From Micrococcales bacterium 31B (GTDB lineage: Bacteria; Actinomycetota; Actinomycetes; Actinomycetales; Dermabacteraceae): a stretch of DNA of 64,000 bases. Under the pieces are notes generated by a model that worked only from the letters and a program-made list of their open reading frames with translations, did no database searches and was not told the origin of the DNA. Made by a program: the position numbers and the translations under genes. The stretch is from assembly GCA_022803075.1 (NCBI GenBank), contig JAFFTF010000006.1, positions 186,251 to 250,250 on the forward strand. Direction: 5' to 3'. Below are positions 55,936-64,000 of this stretch, one piece after another. Positions within the stretch are counted from its first letter, which is position 1. Each line of letters starts with the position of its first letter.

Positions 55936-56173
55936 TGCGCGAGCGGCGGCGAGAGCGCTGCAAAACTCATGTGAACGCGAAGCACGCAGCGGTGTGATGC
56001 CGGGCACGCCAGGTGCCATCGCGCGGCTCGCGAACCCGTGACCTGTGTCAATGCGCGGGAAGCCGCGGGCGCCATGGGCCTGTGAGTCGCCGTATGAAGC
56101 GATGGATTGAGACGATCTTCGAAGCTGGCTACGTTGAAATGGCAGAAACCTCACTACCCCCAAGGATTCACCC

Positions 56174-56722
56174 ATGTCACTCTTCCTCTATGAAGCCACG
56201 CCCGCCGAAGCCACCGCAGCGGGCGTCAAGGCCGCCATCGCTGCCCTCGGCGCCGGCGCCGCAGCTGCGGGCGGCGAGTTCATCGAGGCACAGGTCGCCG
56301 AATCCAACGGTCGCGTCTTCGCGATCGTCGAATACGACGCCGACCAGTGCGACGCCGAAGCTCCCCTCGCGCAGCACCTCAGCGTCGATGCCCTGACCGA
56401 CATCACCGAACTCGTCGGCCCCGACCAGGTGCGGCTCGTCGGTGCCGACCTCGACCAGATCAAGGCCGCCCGCCCCAGCGCCGAATACCTCGTCGAATGG
56501 CAGCTGCCCGACGGCCTCGACATGGATTCCTACCTCGCGCGCAAGAAGGAAAAGTCGCCCAAGTACGCCGAGATTCCCGAGGTCAGCTTCTTGCGCACCT
56601 ACGTGCGCGAAGACATGGACAAGTGTCTGTGCTTCTACGATGCCCCCGACGAAGACGCCGTCGTGCGCGCCCGCGCCATCGTCGACACCCCTTTCGACCG
56701 CCTCACCAAGCTCAGCAGCTGA
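56174..56722 (+). CDS. DUF4242 domain protein
   Basis: This 182-residue protein ends in a DUF4242-like domain (about 100-180) with EYLVEWQLPD, SFLRTYVREDMDKCLCFYDAPDED and FDRLTKL. The N-terminal half, VFAIVEYDADQ, resembles a weak second copy. DUF4242 members include the nickel-binding SCO4226 of Streptomyces; a ferredoxin-like fold is expected. Function is unknown. It opens a five-gene same-strand cassette with a flavoprotein and an ABC importer. Confidence 0.7.
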   Translation: MSLFLYEATPAEATAAGVKAAIAALGAGAAAAGGEFIEAQVAESNGRVFAIVEYDADQCDAEAPLAQHLSVDALTDITELVGPDQVRLVGADLDQIKAARPSAEYLVEWQLPDGLDMDSYLARKKEKSPKYAEIPEVSFLRTYVREDMDKCLCFYDAPDEDAVVRARAIVDTPFDRLTKLSS

Positions 56723-56764
56723 GCCCAAGGCATAACCCGGCCTCCGCCGGAGCCCAGTAACGAC

Positions 56765-56789
56765 GCGGCCCCGCCAACAGCGGGGCCGC
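56765..56789 (+). terminator. hairpin between DUF4242 and flavoprotein genes
   Basis: GCGGCCCCG (56765-56773) pairs with CGGGGCCGC (56781-56789) around a 7 nt loop, 23 bp before the next start. There is no T-run; it may lower downstream expression rather than stop it. Confidence 0.4.
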
Positions 56790-56811
56790 CCGCTGCACAG
56801 AGAGAAGCACC

Positions 56812-57897
56812 ATGGCACCCACGACCGACACCGCATCGCTCTCCACGTTCTATAGCGAACTCGCACCCGCTCTCGACGCGGGCACCGCGGACGTCTCCCA
56901 GTCGCTCGCCTACCTCGGACGCCACGGGCTCCTCGACCTCGGTATCGACGCGCGGCTGCGAGACCCGCACGATAACTCGGGCATCGCTCCCGCCGCCGAC
57001 CTCCTCTCCACGGTCGGCGGGCTCTGCCTCTCGAGTGCCTTCTCGCTCTGGGCCCACCGCATGACGCTCGACTTCTTCGCGCGCGGTACCCGCAGCGACG
57101 CCTCCGAGGAGCGCTTCGCGAAGCTGCGCACGGGTGAGCTCGTGGGCTCCACGGCCATGGCGATCGGCATGAAGCACCTCGCGGGCCTCTCCGACTTGCT
57201 CATCACGGTCACCGAGGGTGAAAACGGAGGCCACACCGTCGCCGGTGCCGTGCCGTGGGCGTCCAACCTCTTCGACAACGCCGTGATGGTCACCCCCGCC
57301 CACCTGGTGCGCCGCGACGGCACTCGCGAAAAGATCGTGATTTGGCTCGATGCCAACGACTCCGGCATAGACCTCAAACACATCACCAACCTGCTCGCCC
57401 TCTCGTCGACGCAGAGCGCAACGCTCACGGTCAACACCACCATCACGGACGACAATGTGCTGAGCCACGACTTCACGGCCTTCGCCACGGCGTTCCGCCC
57501 CACGTTCCTGCTGCTGCAAACCGCATTCTGCATAGGCCTCGCAAGCCGCTGCCTCGACTCCTCGCGCTCGCGCCGCGGCAGCGGCGACACGGTCGGGCTG
57601 GTACACGAAATCGACCGCGTGGACGCGCTCTTCACCCGCCTACGCGAGGGCTTCGACGCGGCCCTCGACGCCCCGGACGCCGCGACCCCCCTCAGCCTGT
57701 TCGAGTTGCGACTGCTCGGTTGCGATACGGTCGTGGCGGCAGCCCGGCTGGAACTCAGCCTCGAAGGCGGGCGGGGGTTCATTGCGTCCTCGGCCGCGGC
57801 GCGCCGCTACCGCGAGGCCAGCTTTCTCCCCGTGCAGTCGCCCTCGGAGGGCCACCTGCGCTGGCAGATCGCGCGACTGCAGGAGCAGGCAGCATGA
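56812..57897 (+). CDS. acyl-CoA dehydrogenase-like flavoprotein (SfnB/DszC type)
   Basis: This 361-residue protein has acyl-CoA dehydrogenase architecture: an N-terminal helical domain, a middle beta domain (TGELVGSTAMAIG, VAGAVPWASN) and a C-terminal helical domain ending in LEGGRGFIASSAAARRYREASFLPVQSP. That ending resembles the branch near SfnB and DszC, which act as flavin-dependent monooxygenases on organosulfur compounds. The following genes encode an SsuABC/TauABC-type importer, so a role in sulfonate or related use is plausible. It overlaps the ATPase gene by ATGA. It may instead be a true dehydrogenase. Confidence 0.75.
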   Translation: MAPTTDTASLSTFYSELAPALDAGTADVSQSLAYLGRHGLLDLGIDARLRDPHDNSGIAPAADLLSTVGGLCLSSAFSLWAHRMTLDFFARGTRSDASEERFAKLRTGELVGSTAMAIGMKHLAGLSDLLITVTEGENGGHTVAGAVPWASNLFDNAVMVTPAHLVRRDGTREKIVIWLDANDSGIDLKHITNLLALSSTQSATLTVNTTITDDNVLSHDFTAFATAFRPTFLLLQTAFCIGLASRCLDSSRSRRGSGDTVGLVHEIDRVDALFTRLREGFDAALDAPDAATPLSLFELRLLGCDTVVAAARLELSLEGGRGFIASSAAARRYREASFLPVQSPSEGHLRWQIARLQEQAA

Positions 57898-58667
57898 GCG
57901 CCCGCCCCGCAGAGAACGCGGCGCATGCCGTGACGGAACTCCCCAGCACGGTCGCCGTGGCACACGTCAGCGCGCGCTACGGAACGCGCGAGGTGCTGCA
58001 CGACATCTCCTTCGACGTGGCCCCCGGCCAGCACGTGGCGATCCTCGGCGCGAGCGGCAGCGGCAAATCCACCCTGCTGAAAATCATCGGCGGCCAACTC
58101 GCACCCAGCACGGGCCAGGTCAGCCTGCCCGAAGGTGCCCGCACGGCCACCGTGTTCCAAGACCCCCACCTGATGCCGTGGCTCAATGTGCGCGAGAACA
58201 TCGGCTTCTCGATGCGCCTCGCCCGCCACCGCGACCGCGTCACGGGAGCCGACCTCGACGACCTGATTTCGCTGCTCGGCCTCGGCCACGTCGCGCACGC
58301 GAAACCCAGCCAGCTCTCGGGCGGTCAGGCCCAGCGCGTCGCGTTCGCCCGAGCGCTCGTCACCCGGCCCAGCCTGCTGCTGCTCGACGAGCCCTTCAGC
58401 GCCCTCGACCCCGCCACCCGCCGCGACGTGCAGTCGTGGCTGCGCGAGGTCGCCGCGGTCGATGCGCTCACCAAAATCTTCGTCACGCACGACCTTGACG
58501 AGGCGCTTTACCTCGCCGAACGCATCATCGTGATCAATGACGGGCGCATCACGCACGACCTCGAGAACCCGGACGCGGTCGCCCACGAAGATCTCGCGGC
58601 GCATCCCCTGCGGGCCGCACTGCTCGGAGCCTACGCATCGCAAGTGCACCAGGGTGCGAGCGCATGA
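57894..58667 (+). CDS. ABC transporter ATP-binding protein (SsuB/TauB type)
   Basis: This 257-residue ATPase has a Walker A GASGSGKST at 52-60, the signature LSGGQAQR at 141-148, Walker B LLLLDEPFSALD at 161-172 and a switch histidine in VTHDLDEAL. The last motif is characteristic of the nitrate/sulfonate/taurine importer class. It is coupled by ATGA overlaps on both sides. The start is placed at ATG 57894 because the longer open frame overlaps the flavoprotein. Confidence 0.92.
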   Translation: MSARPAENAAHAVTELPSTVAVAHVSARYGTREVLHDISFDVAPGQHVAILGASGSGKSTLLKIIGGQLAPSTGQVSLPEGARTATVFQDPHLMPWLNVRENIGFSMRLARHRDRVTGADLDDLISLLGLGHVAHAKPSQLSGGQAQRVAFARALVTRPSLLLLDEPFSALDPATRRDVQSWLREVAAVDALTKIFVTHDLDEALYLAERIIVINDGRITHDLENPDAVAHEDLAAHPLRAALLGAYASQVHQGASA

Positions 58668-59878
58668 CCGGCCCACAGTTTGCCCGCCGAACCCTGCTGG
58701 GCTGGGGTGCGGGCGCCGCCGCACTCGGCGGGCTCGCTTATGCGGGCGTGGCCCGCGCCCAGGCCGCCCACGTGGTGCCCGCGACCAAGACCCCCGCAAC
58801 CCCTCTCGTGGACCGGCCCCTGCGGATCGGCTATTTGCCCATCACCGACGCGTCCGCCCTGCTTGCCGCCTACGACAAGGGCCTGCTGGCCAAGCACGGA
58901 CTGCCCGCCCAAAGGCCCACCCTGTTTCGCGGTTGGGAGTCGGTCGCGCAGGCCTTTCTGGCCGACAAACTCGACGTGATTCACCTGCTCATGCCCATGG
59001 CGGTGCAATTGCGTTACGCGCAGCGGGCCCCGCTCAAAATCATGCAGTGGGGTCACACCAACGGCAGCGCCATCACCGTGGCACCCGACGTGACGACCCT
59101 CGCCGACCTCGCAGGCGGCCAGATCGCCATACCGTTCTGGTGGAGCATGCATAACGTCGTGTTGCAGCGGCTGCTGCGCGCCGAGGGCATCACTCCCGTC
59201 GTGCGGCGACGCCCCGACGCGGCGCGTGGCGAGGTGGAACTCGTGGTGATGGCCCCCGCCGATATGGTGGCCGCGCTCGACACGGGCAGCGTTCGAGCCT
59301 TCGCCGTCGCCGACCCCTTCAACACCGTCGCCGAGGTGAAGCAGGTGGGCCGCATCTACCGCTACCTCGGAGACGTGTGGCGCGACCACGCGTGCTGCGT
59401 CATCGCCGTGCACGAAGGCCTCGCGACCGGTCAGCCGGCCGTCGCGCAGGCCCTCTCGAACGCCATCACCGAGGCGCAACTGCTGGTCGACCAGGGCCGC
59501 GCCGAGAACGCCGCGTGGCTCACGGGTGGCAAGTACTTGCCGCAGCCCGCCAAGGCCATCGGCAAGGTGTTCACGCGCGGCCCCGAGGGTGCCAGCCTCG
59601 TCGCCGAGCACCCCGACTGGCACGGCGAACGCCTCGGCTTCGCGGGCTACCCGTACGAGAGTTTCACCGACGAGCTCGTTCGCGAAATGCGCGACACGGT
59701 CATCGACGGAGACTCTAGTTTCGTAACTCGCCTTGACCCCGCCGCTGTGCACGGCGACCTGTTCGTGCCTCAGTTCGTGACCGGGGCCCTCTCGTCGCTG
59801 GCCGCCGCACAGGGCATCGCCCCCGGTCAGGGCATTGTTCCCGCCTCCCTCACGCGCATCGAAGAGGTTCTGTCATGA
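58664..59878 (+). CDS. ABC transporter substrate-binding protein (NMT1/SsuA-like)
   Basis: This 404-residue protein has a twin-arginine signal (FARRTLLGWGAGAAALGG, Arg8-Arg9), so it is probably exported folded. The mature part resembles NrtA/SsuA/NMT1 proteins: RIGYLPITDASALLAAYDKGL, then VAQAFLADKLDVIHL and LADLAGGQIAIPFW. The ligand is unknown; sulfonates, nitrate, bicarbonate or pyrimidine precursors are all used in this family. It is overlapped at both ends by its ATPase and permease genes. Confidence 0.87.
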   Translation: MTGPQFARRTLLGWGAGAAALGGLAYAGVARAQAAHVVPATKTPATPLVDRPLRIGYLPITDASALLAAYDKGLLAKHGLPAQRPTLFRGWESVAQAFLADKLDVIHLLMPMAVQLRYAQRAPLKIMQWGHTNGSAITVAPDVTTLADLAGGQIAIPFWWSMHNVVLQRLLRAEGITPVVRRRPDAARGEVELVVMAPADMVAALDTGSVRAFAVADPFNTVAEVKQVGRIYRYLGDVWRDHACCVIAVHEGLATGQPAVAQALSNAITEAQLLVDQGRAENAAWLTGGKYLPQPAKAIGKVFTRGPEGASLVAEHPDWHGERLGFAGYPYESFTDELVREMRDTVIDGDSSFVTRLDPAAVHGDLFVPQFVTGALSSLAAAQGIAPGQGIVPASLTRIEEVLS

Positions 59879-60723
59879 GTGTCATCGAGACCACCCCGCC
59901 CGCTGCACCCGAGCCGGTCGCGCGTAGATCCGGGGCTGCCGTGGCGCCGGGCACCCCCGCGGGCACGCCCGCCCGGGCCGGACGCACCGTGTGGCCCGCC
60001 CTCGCGTGGGGCCTCGTGGGCCTCATCGCGTTTATCGCGGTGTGGCACGTGGCCACGGCGTTTTCATCGAGCGCGATCTTGCGCGAATTTGCGCCCGCCC
60101 GGTCGGTGGCCGGAATCGCGGACCTCGCGGGCACCGGCGTGCTCTGGGCCGACATTCTCGCGAGCCTATATCGCCTGCTCGCCGGCCTCGCGATCGCCAT
60201 CGTCGCGGGTGTCAGCGTGGGGCTCGCGATCGGCTCGCTGCGCCAGCTCGACCAGGCCACGCGCCCCGTCCTGCAGTTTCTGCGCATGATCTCGCCGCTC
60301 TCGTGGGCACCCATCGCGATTGCCGTATTCGGCATCGGCGACAATCCCGTCGTGTTTCTCGTCGCCGCCGGCGCCGTCTGGCCCGTCATCCTAAACACCG
60401 TGCAGGGTGTCTCCACCCTGAACCCCGGCTACCGCATGGTGGCCGAATCGCTCGGCGCGACGCGCGTCGAAGTCTTTAGGCATGTCGTCTTGCCCGCCGT
60501 GCGGCCCCATATTCTGACCGGCATTCGCCTCGCCCTCGGCATCGCGTGGGTCGTACTCGTGCCCGCCGAAATGCTCGGCGTGACCAGCGGGCTCGGCTAC
60601 GAGATCTTGAACTCCCGAGACCAGCTGGCCTATCACCAGGTCGGTGGGCTGATCGTGGTGATCGGTCTGCTCGGTTTTATTTTGGACGCCGCGGCCCGGC
60701 GTCTGCTGGGCGGCCGCGGTTAA
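59875..60723 (+). CDS. ABC transporter permease (SsuC/TauC type)
   Basis: This 282-residue protein has about six membrane segments and the inner-membrane EAA loop ESLGATRVEVFRHVVLPAVRPHI, as in nitrate/sulfonate/taurine permeases. The first 35 residues are a Pro/Ala-rich cytosolic extension. It is the last gene of the cassette and converges with the bacteriocin-locus ATPase, 14 bp apart. Confidence 0.9.
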   Translation: MSVIETTPPAAPEPVARRSGAAVAPGTPAGTPARAGRTVWPALAWGLVGLIAFIAVWHVATAFSSSAILREFAPARSVAGIADLAGTGVLWADILASLYRLLAGLAIAIVAGVSVGLAIGSLRQLDQATRPVLQFLRMISPLSWAPIAIAVFGIGDNPVVFLVAAGAVWPVILNTVQGVSTLNPGYRMVAESLGATRVEVFRHVVLPAVRPHILTGIRLALGIAWVVLVPAEMLGVTSGLGYEILNSRDQLAYHQVGGLIVVIGLLGFILDAAARRLLGGRG

Positions 60724-60737
60724 CAGCGTGGCGCGAA

Positions 60738-61382
60738 TTAGTGCGGCATGGCCGCCATGGAGAGGTCATGCACTGCGTGGCACGCGTTCATGAAGTCTTC
60801 GTCGTGCGTCGACACCACCACGGTTGCCCCGGTGGCGGCGAAGGCCGTGAACATGTCGATGACCAGGGCCCGGTTCTTGGAGTCGAGCGACGCCGTCGGT
60901 TCGTCAACGAATAGGTAAGTGGCCTGCTTGTAGGTGGCGCGGGCGAGGGCCAGACGCTGCTTCTCGCCGCCACTGAGGTGGCTTGTTATCTCTTCGGCGC
61001 GCCCCGCGAGCCCGGTATGTTCGAGGGCCTCGTGCAAGCGTGCGTCGCTTCTGACTTTGCGCCCCTTACGGTGGGTGAAGGTGACGTTGAAGGCGAGGGT
61101 TTCGTCGTCGATCAGACCGTAGTCTTGCAACACAAATGCCGCGTGGTCGCGCCAGAACTTGCGCCGGTCCCAGTCGGTCGCGCGCGTGACGTTGCGACCA
61201 GCGATGGTGAGCGTACCGTCGCTGACGGGGAGTAAGAGGCCGAGCGCGTGGAGCAGGGTGGTTTTTCCCGCACCACTGGGGCCGACGAGGCCGGTCACCT
61301 GGCCGCTTTCGCAGGTGATGGTTTGCTGGCTGATGATCTGGGTGGTGCCCAGGGAGACCGCGAGGCCCTTGCCGTGAATCAT
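60738..61382 (-). CDS. ABC transporter ATP-binding protein of the bacteriocin locus
   Basis: This 214-residue ATPase has a Walker A GPSGAGKTT at 34-42, signature LSGGEKQR at 136-143 and Walker B YLFVDEPTASLD at 156-167. It resembles the LolD/MacB-like ATPases that pair with the large integral protein of lactococcin-972 loci. It starts 11 bp after that protein's gene; the open frame extends further but overlaps it. The role is probably bacteriocin export or self-protection. Confidence 0.88.
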   Translation of the reverse strand: MIHGKGLAVSLGTTQIISQQTITCESGQVTGLVGPSGAGKTTLLHALGLLLPVSDGTLTIAGRNVTRATDWDRRKFWRDHAAFVLQDYGLIDDETLAFNVTFTHRKGRKVRSDARLHEALEHTGLAGRAEEITSHLSGGEKQRLALARATYKQATYLFVDEPTASLDSKNRALVIDMFTAFAATGATVVVSTHDEDFMNACHAVHDLSMAAMPH

Positions 61383-61393
61383 GGTGACTGCCT

Positions 61394-63364
61394 TCAGAGT
61401 GAGCGTTCGGTGACGCGTTTGAATACGTATTGGGTGGCGAGATAGTGCGCCAGCACAATGATCGCCAGCGTGCAGGGAGCGACTACCAGGGAGACGCGTT
61501 GGGCGTCGGGGTCGCGTTGAAAAAGTAGTACCGCGGCATAACCGCCCAGTAGCAGGAGCACGAGATCGAGGGCTATGCGATGCGACAGGATTGCTCCCCA
61601 CCGCTTTCCGGCCAGGCGCAGGGGAAAATCGTGTCGAGCCGCAATACGCGCGGCGATGAGCCCCGCTGCCGCGCTAGTAAAACCGAAGGCCACGATGGCC
61701 ACGGCGAGCGCGAAGAAGAGCAACTGTGCCGAGTACTTCGCTGCCATCGCAGTGACCTGTCCGTTCTCTGCGACGTACTCCACGAAGAGGCCGCCTGTGA
61801 CGCCGGCGTTCACGAGATCGGAGGCGGAGAGCTCATGGTCATCAAGTTGTTGATGCAGGGCGTCGAAATCTGCGAAGCTGATGGCCGAGCTCGAGATCAG
61901 GGCCCATTGGTTGGTGGCGTCGAAGACGGCATCGACGGAGGGAATCACGACAATCAGCGGATGCTTCACGAACTGTATCGCCCCGGCAACGCCCGGTTCA
62001 GAGGCGGGAAAGCTTTCATGGGGGAGCGAGGTGGTGAGTAGCGTCATGGCGCTCGCTTGGGATGGGTGCTCGGACCACACGTCGAAGCTGGGCTGCACCG
62101 CTTGCTCCACTAACTCGCCGTGGGTTGCCGCCGCGACCTCTGTTAACGAGGTGTTGTTCCAGCCTGATCCCGGCTGCGCGACGCGCTGGACCCATTCGCG
62201 GTTGGCTATCACGACGCCGTCGAATCCTTCGCTCGCCGCACTGCCCTCAAGCGGAAGGTACAACGAGGCGAGTACCTGGTGCTGGGCTTCCAGCGACGTC
62301 ATCATGGCGCGGAGGTTAGCGGAACACTTTTCGAACTCGGTGCTTGTCATGGCAACGCGTAGCGACACGAGGTCGGAGAGGCGGTTCCATACGCTTTGCT
62401 CCTGTGCGATGGTTTGCGCCTGAGTGTTGGCCACCCAGGTGCTGCCGCTGAAGACGACGACGGCGCCGAGGGTTATGACCTGTACGGCTAGGCTAGGCCA
62501 GCGAAAGTGTCGCACGGCGGGTTCGCGCAACGCGATGGCTTTGACGCTCGGTTTCGTGGCACCGCTGAGAATCCCCACGATCAGGGCCGCAGCGGCGAGG
62601 GTGCACAGTGAAAAGGGCAGGTATGCGCTGCAGAAGGTGCCCACGAAGGCCGGCCCGCGCAGGATAGCAATCGCGAGGGCCGTGACGGCGCCGACACCCG
62701 CGGCTGCGCCGAGCAGGCTGACGAAGAAATGCCCGAGGTCGACTCTCCAGATCAGGGAGGGGTCTGCGCCGCCGAGGACCCGCAGCGCTCGAGAGTTCGC
62801 TCGCGAGGCCAAAACGAAGATGCTGATTGCAGCCGAGAGCCCGCTGACCGCGGCCAAGGGGGCCGCGAATGCGGGCAGTCTCCAGGCGTTGATGACATAG
62901 TCGAGCGCGCTCGTGTCCATGCGGATCGAATCGCCGCCCTGGGATGCCAAGGCCGCCATGGCGGCGTCGAGATTATCGGTGTTGGTGACCAGGTAGATGC
63001 CCTCAGCAACGGAGTTCTGTAAGCGCCCTGAACCCACGATCTGCCCCGGAGCACCACCGACAAACCAGTTCACGTCGCCCTGCGCCGCGGCGTCCCGGAG
63101 CCGCGCAAAGTGCTGCGGCCCGCCGGGCTGGGGGTTGGGCACTACGCGATACAACCCGAGGTCATACTCGGCGTCGAGGCCTTGCAGCAGGGAGATTTTC
63201 TCTGCGGCGGGGTCACCGTTGGACGGAAAATTGATTTGCACACGCGCCTGAGCACCGAGGTCTTGGGGCACATCGCGATCTTGGAATGCGGTCAGCACCA
63301 GGCTCATGGTGGCGATGAGCACGAACATCAGTGCTTGCAGGCTGACGGAGAAAGTGCGATTCAT
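61394..63364 (-). CDS. bacteriocin-associated integral membrane protein (DUF1430 type)
   Basis: This 656-residue protein has one N-terminal membrane helix (about 10-27), a large extracytoplasmic domain and further helices in the middle (about 165-275) and at the C-terminus (about 555-650). A FtsX/MacB-like cytosolic loop, SRALRVLGGADPSLIWRV, is present. This architecture and the neighbours match the membrane proteins of lactococcin-972-type clusters. ATG 63362-63364 has a GAGGA site; the four-codon upstream extension is that ribosome site. It probably works with the following ATPase in immunity or export and appears intact. Confidence 0.82.
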   Translation of the reverse strand: MNRTFSVSLQALMFVLIATMSLVLTAFQDRDVPQDLGAQARVQINFPSNGDPAAEKISLLQGLDAEYDLGLYRVVPNPQPGGPQHFARLRDAAAQGDVNWFVGGAPGQIVGSGRLQNSVAEGIYLVTNTDNLDAAMAALASQGGDSIRMDTSALDYVINAWRLPAFAAPLAAVSGLSAAISIFVLASRANSRALRVLGGADPSLIWRVDLGHFFVSLLGAAAGVGAVTALAIAILRGPAFVGTFCSAYLPFSLCTLAAAALIVGILSGATKPSVKAIALREPAVRHFRWPSLAVQVITLGAVVVFSGSTWVANTQAQTIAQEQSVWNRLSDLVSLRVAMTSTEFEKCSANLRAMMTSLEAQHQVLASLYLPLEGSAASEGFDGVVIANREWVQRVAQPGSGWNNTSLTEVAAATHGELVEQAVQPSFDVWSEHPSQASAMTLLTTSLPHESFPASEPGVAGAIQFVKHPLIVVIPSVDAVFDATNQWALISSSAISFADFDALHQQLDDHELSASDLVNAGVTGGLFVEYVAENGQVTAMAAKYSAQLLFFALAVAIVAFGFTSAAAGLIAARIAARHDFPLRLAGKRWGAILSHRIALDLVLLLLGGYAAVLLFQRDPDAQRVSLVVAPCTLAIIVLAHYLATQYVFKRVTERSL

Positions 63365-63381
63365 TGGTGTCCTCACAAGGG

Positions 63382-63415
63382 CGGGCTGCTCACACGATGT
63401 CGTGCGAGCAGCCCG
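63382..63415 (-). terminator. hairpin between bacteriocin and membrane-protein genes
   Basis: CGGGCTGCTC (63382-63391) pairs perfectly with GAGCAGCCCG (63406-63415), with an inner ACGA/TCGT pairing. There is no T-run in the direction of transcription. It may attenuate the transporter genes so that precursor is made in excess, as in many bacteriocin operons. Confidence 0.55.
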
Positions 63416-63430
63416 GGAGTATCGAACGGC

Positions 63431-63763
63431 CTAGCAAACTCGGTAGTAATACTTGCCCTCGAGCGACGCCGTGTTGGTGGCGCGAATGCCGGAGGCTGCC
63501 TTCTGGCCAGACGCCGCATTGGGACTGACGCTCGTACCTGTCAACTTGCCGTCGTTGTACTTGTAGGTCGTTGTGCCGTGGCACCTGTTCACCGTGTAGT
63601 CGGAGAATAGTGACAGCCCTCCGTGCCCAAACTACCAGGTGCCCCCTTCAACGGGGTATGCCGTGCTGGTGCCAATGGCAACCCAGGCTTGGGCGGCGGT
63701 GCCGCCGCTGGCCAGCAGGCAGCCAACGATGGCTGCGCTTGCTACTACGGATCGAATCTTCAT
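63431..63763 (-). pseudogene. lactococcin-972-family bacteriocin precursor interrupted by an amber codon
   Basis: Translation from ATG 63761-63763 gives a signal peptide, MKIRSVVASAAIVGCLLASG to about Ala26, and the start of a mature peptide, YPVEGGTW. Codon 44 is TAG (63632-63634). The same frame then continues for 66 codons, FGHGGLSLFSDYTVNRCHG and on to LEGKYYYRVC, before TAG at 63431-63433. Lactococcin 972 has EGTWQHGYG at the equivalent place, so one CAG-to-TAG change would explain the break. The downstream part keeps family character (aromatic, Gly, Tyr-Tyr-Tyr end). The gene is a recent pseudogene, a read-through gene or a sequencing error. Its ribosome site is a modest AGAGAG. Confidence 0.8.
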
Positions 63764-63795
63764 GACGTGGCTCTCTGGTTGGCGATTCTTGGTTG

Positions 63796-63807
63796 CGATC
63801 ATGATCG
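63796..63807. promoter_or_regulatory. palindrome upstream of the bacteriocin gene
   Basis: CGATCA-TGATCG is a perfect 12 bp palindrome 32 bp upstream of the bacteriocin start, in its leader. It could be an operator. The 63836-63905 stretch is AT-richer and probably holds the promoter. Confidence 0.3.
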
Positions 63808-63905
63808 TGACTCGACTGTAGTGTGTGTGTGGCAAGAGATTTCAGAAATATTCTTTATGTAGAGTGTGGTACGCCGATTGCTTGCGCCCGGCAGTTCGCG
63901 TAGCG

Positions 63906-64000
63906 CTATGTCGCGACCGCCAGGTACAGCCGCCCCACGTGCAGTGAGAGGTAGGAGACCTCGTCGCGCGAGAGCTCGCGGCGCACGGCCGCCCCGACGA
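63906..64000 (-). CDS. PRD-domain transcription antiterminator (BglG/LicT type), C-terminal fragment
   Basis: Only the last 31 codons lie in the window; the gene continues past the right edge. The visible segment VRRELSRDEVSYLSLHVGRLYLAVAT contains the conserved end of a PTS regulation domain, in which the histidine of LSLHV is the phosphorylation site. Such proteins control PTS sugar operons by RNA antitermination; the N-terminal RNA-binding domain is not visible. Confidence 0.7.
   Translation of the reverse strand, partial: VGAAVRRELSRDEVSYLSLHVGRLYLAVAT

Overview
The window is a compact, GC-rich (roughly 65 % by eye) chromosomal segment with short intergenic gaps, frequent 4-base ATGA overlaps and many GTG starts. 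It carries actinobacterial hallmarks: an Lsr2 nucleoid protein, a dnaK-grpE-dnaJ-hspR operon preceded by two HAIR-like sites, GTP-type PEP carboxykinase, a SURF1/CtaG oxidase-assembly set and a WXG-type protein. I read it as Actinomycetota, probably near Actinomycetaceae; the family level is an inference. I see no insertion sequence, prophage, CRISPR array or replication origin. Most of it is conserved core genome with a few accessory patches.

Layout. 1-820: the end of a DsbA-like gene broken by an in-frame TAA, then tRNA-Thr(TGT) and a terminator. 1315-6436: a gluconeogenic unit of pckG, a PEP-synthase regulator and PEP synthase. 6585-12288: prs, an MFS carrier, a YigZ protein, phosphoglucomutase and an EamA exporter. 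12295-15643 (minus strand): ROK kinase, nanE and a family-5 binding lipoprotein, an amino-sugar or sialate unit. 15781-22423: rhodanese, a glycerophosphodiesterase, an LPG-synthase-type membrane protein with a degenerate kinase domain, Lsr2, a CPBP protease and purB. 22593-24658: a probable type VII secretion substrate pair, a WXG-like partner with a Gln-Ala-Ala repeat and a Ser-Asp-His lipase with a YxxxE signal.

24760-29694: an HisC/Pat aminotransferase and the E1 alpha, E1 beta and E2 genes of a 2-oxoacid dehydrogenase behind a long inverted repeat. 29710-32825: recR, lysC (with an internal start for the beta subunit) and asd. 32941-43197: two membrane or secreted proteins, a nitrilase-fold amidohydrolase, tandem fluC genes, a CopD-CtaG fusion, a flavin monooxygenase, SURF1, DUF3817 and guaA. 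43255-45081: a GH20 hexosaminidase lipoprotein. 45272-49426: the heat-shock operon, with two perfect hairpins between grpE and dnaJ.

49556-55862: glycerate kinase, a small acidic protein, two DUF202 proteins, an IclR regulator and a TetR regulator divergent from an MMPL exporter, with twin palindromes between the last two. 56174-60723: DUF4242, an acyl-CoA-dehydrogenase-like flavoprotein and an SsuABC/NMT1-type importer, four of the five coupled by ATGA overlaps. 60738-63763 (minus strand): a lactococcin-972-type bacteriocin locus whose structural gene has an amber codon just after the conserved Gly-Thr-Trp, while its transporter genes look intact. The right edge holds the C-terminus of a PRD-type antiterminator.

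The least ordinary items are the type VII lipase pair, the amber-interrupted bacteriocin, the DUF4242/flavoprotein/ABC cassette, the pseudokinase-membrane fusion and several strong palindromes at promoters or operon joints.
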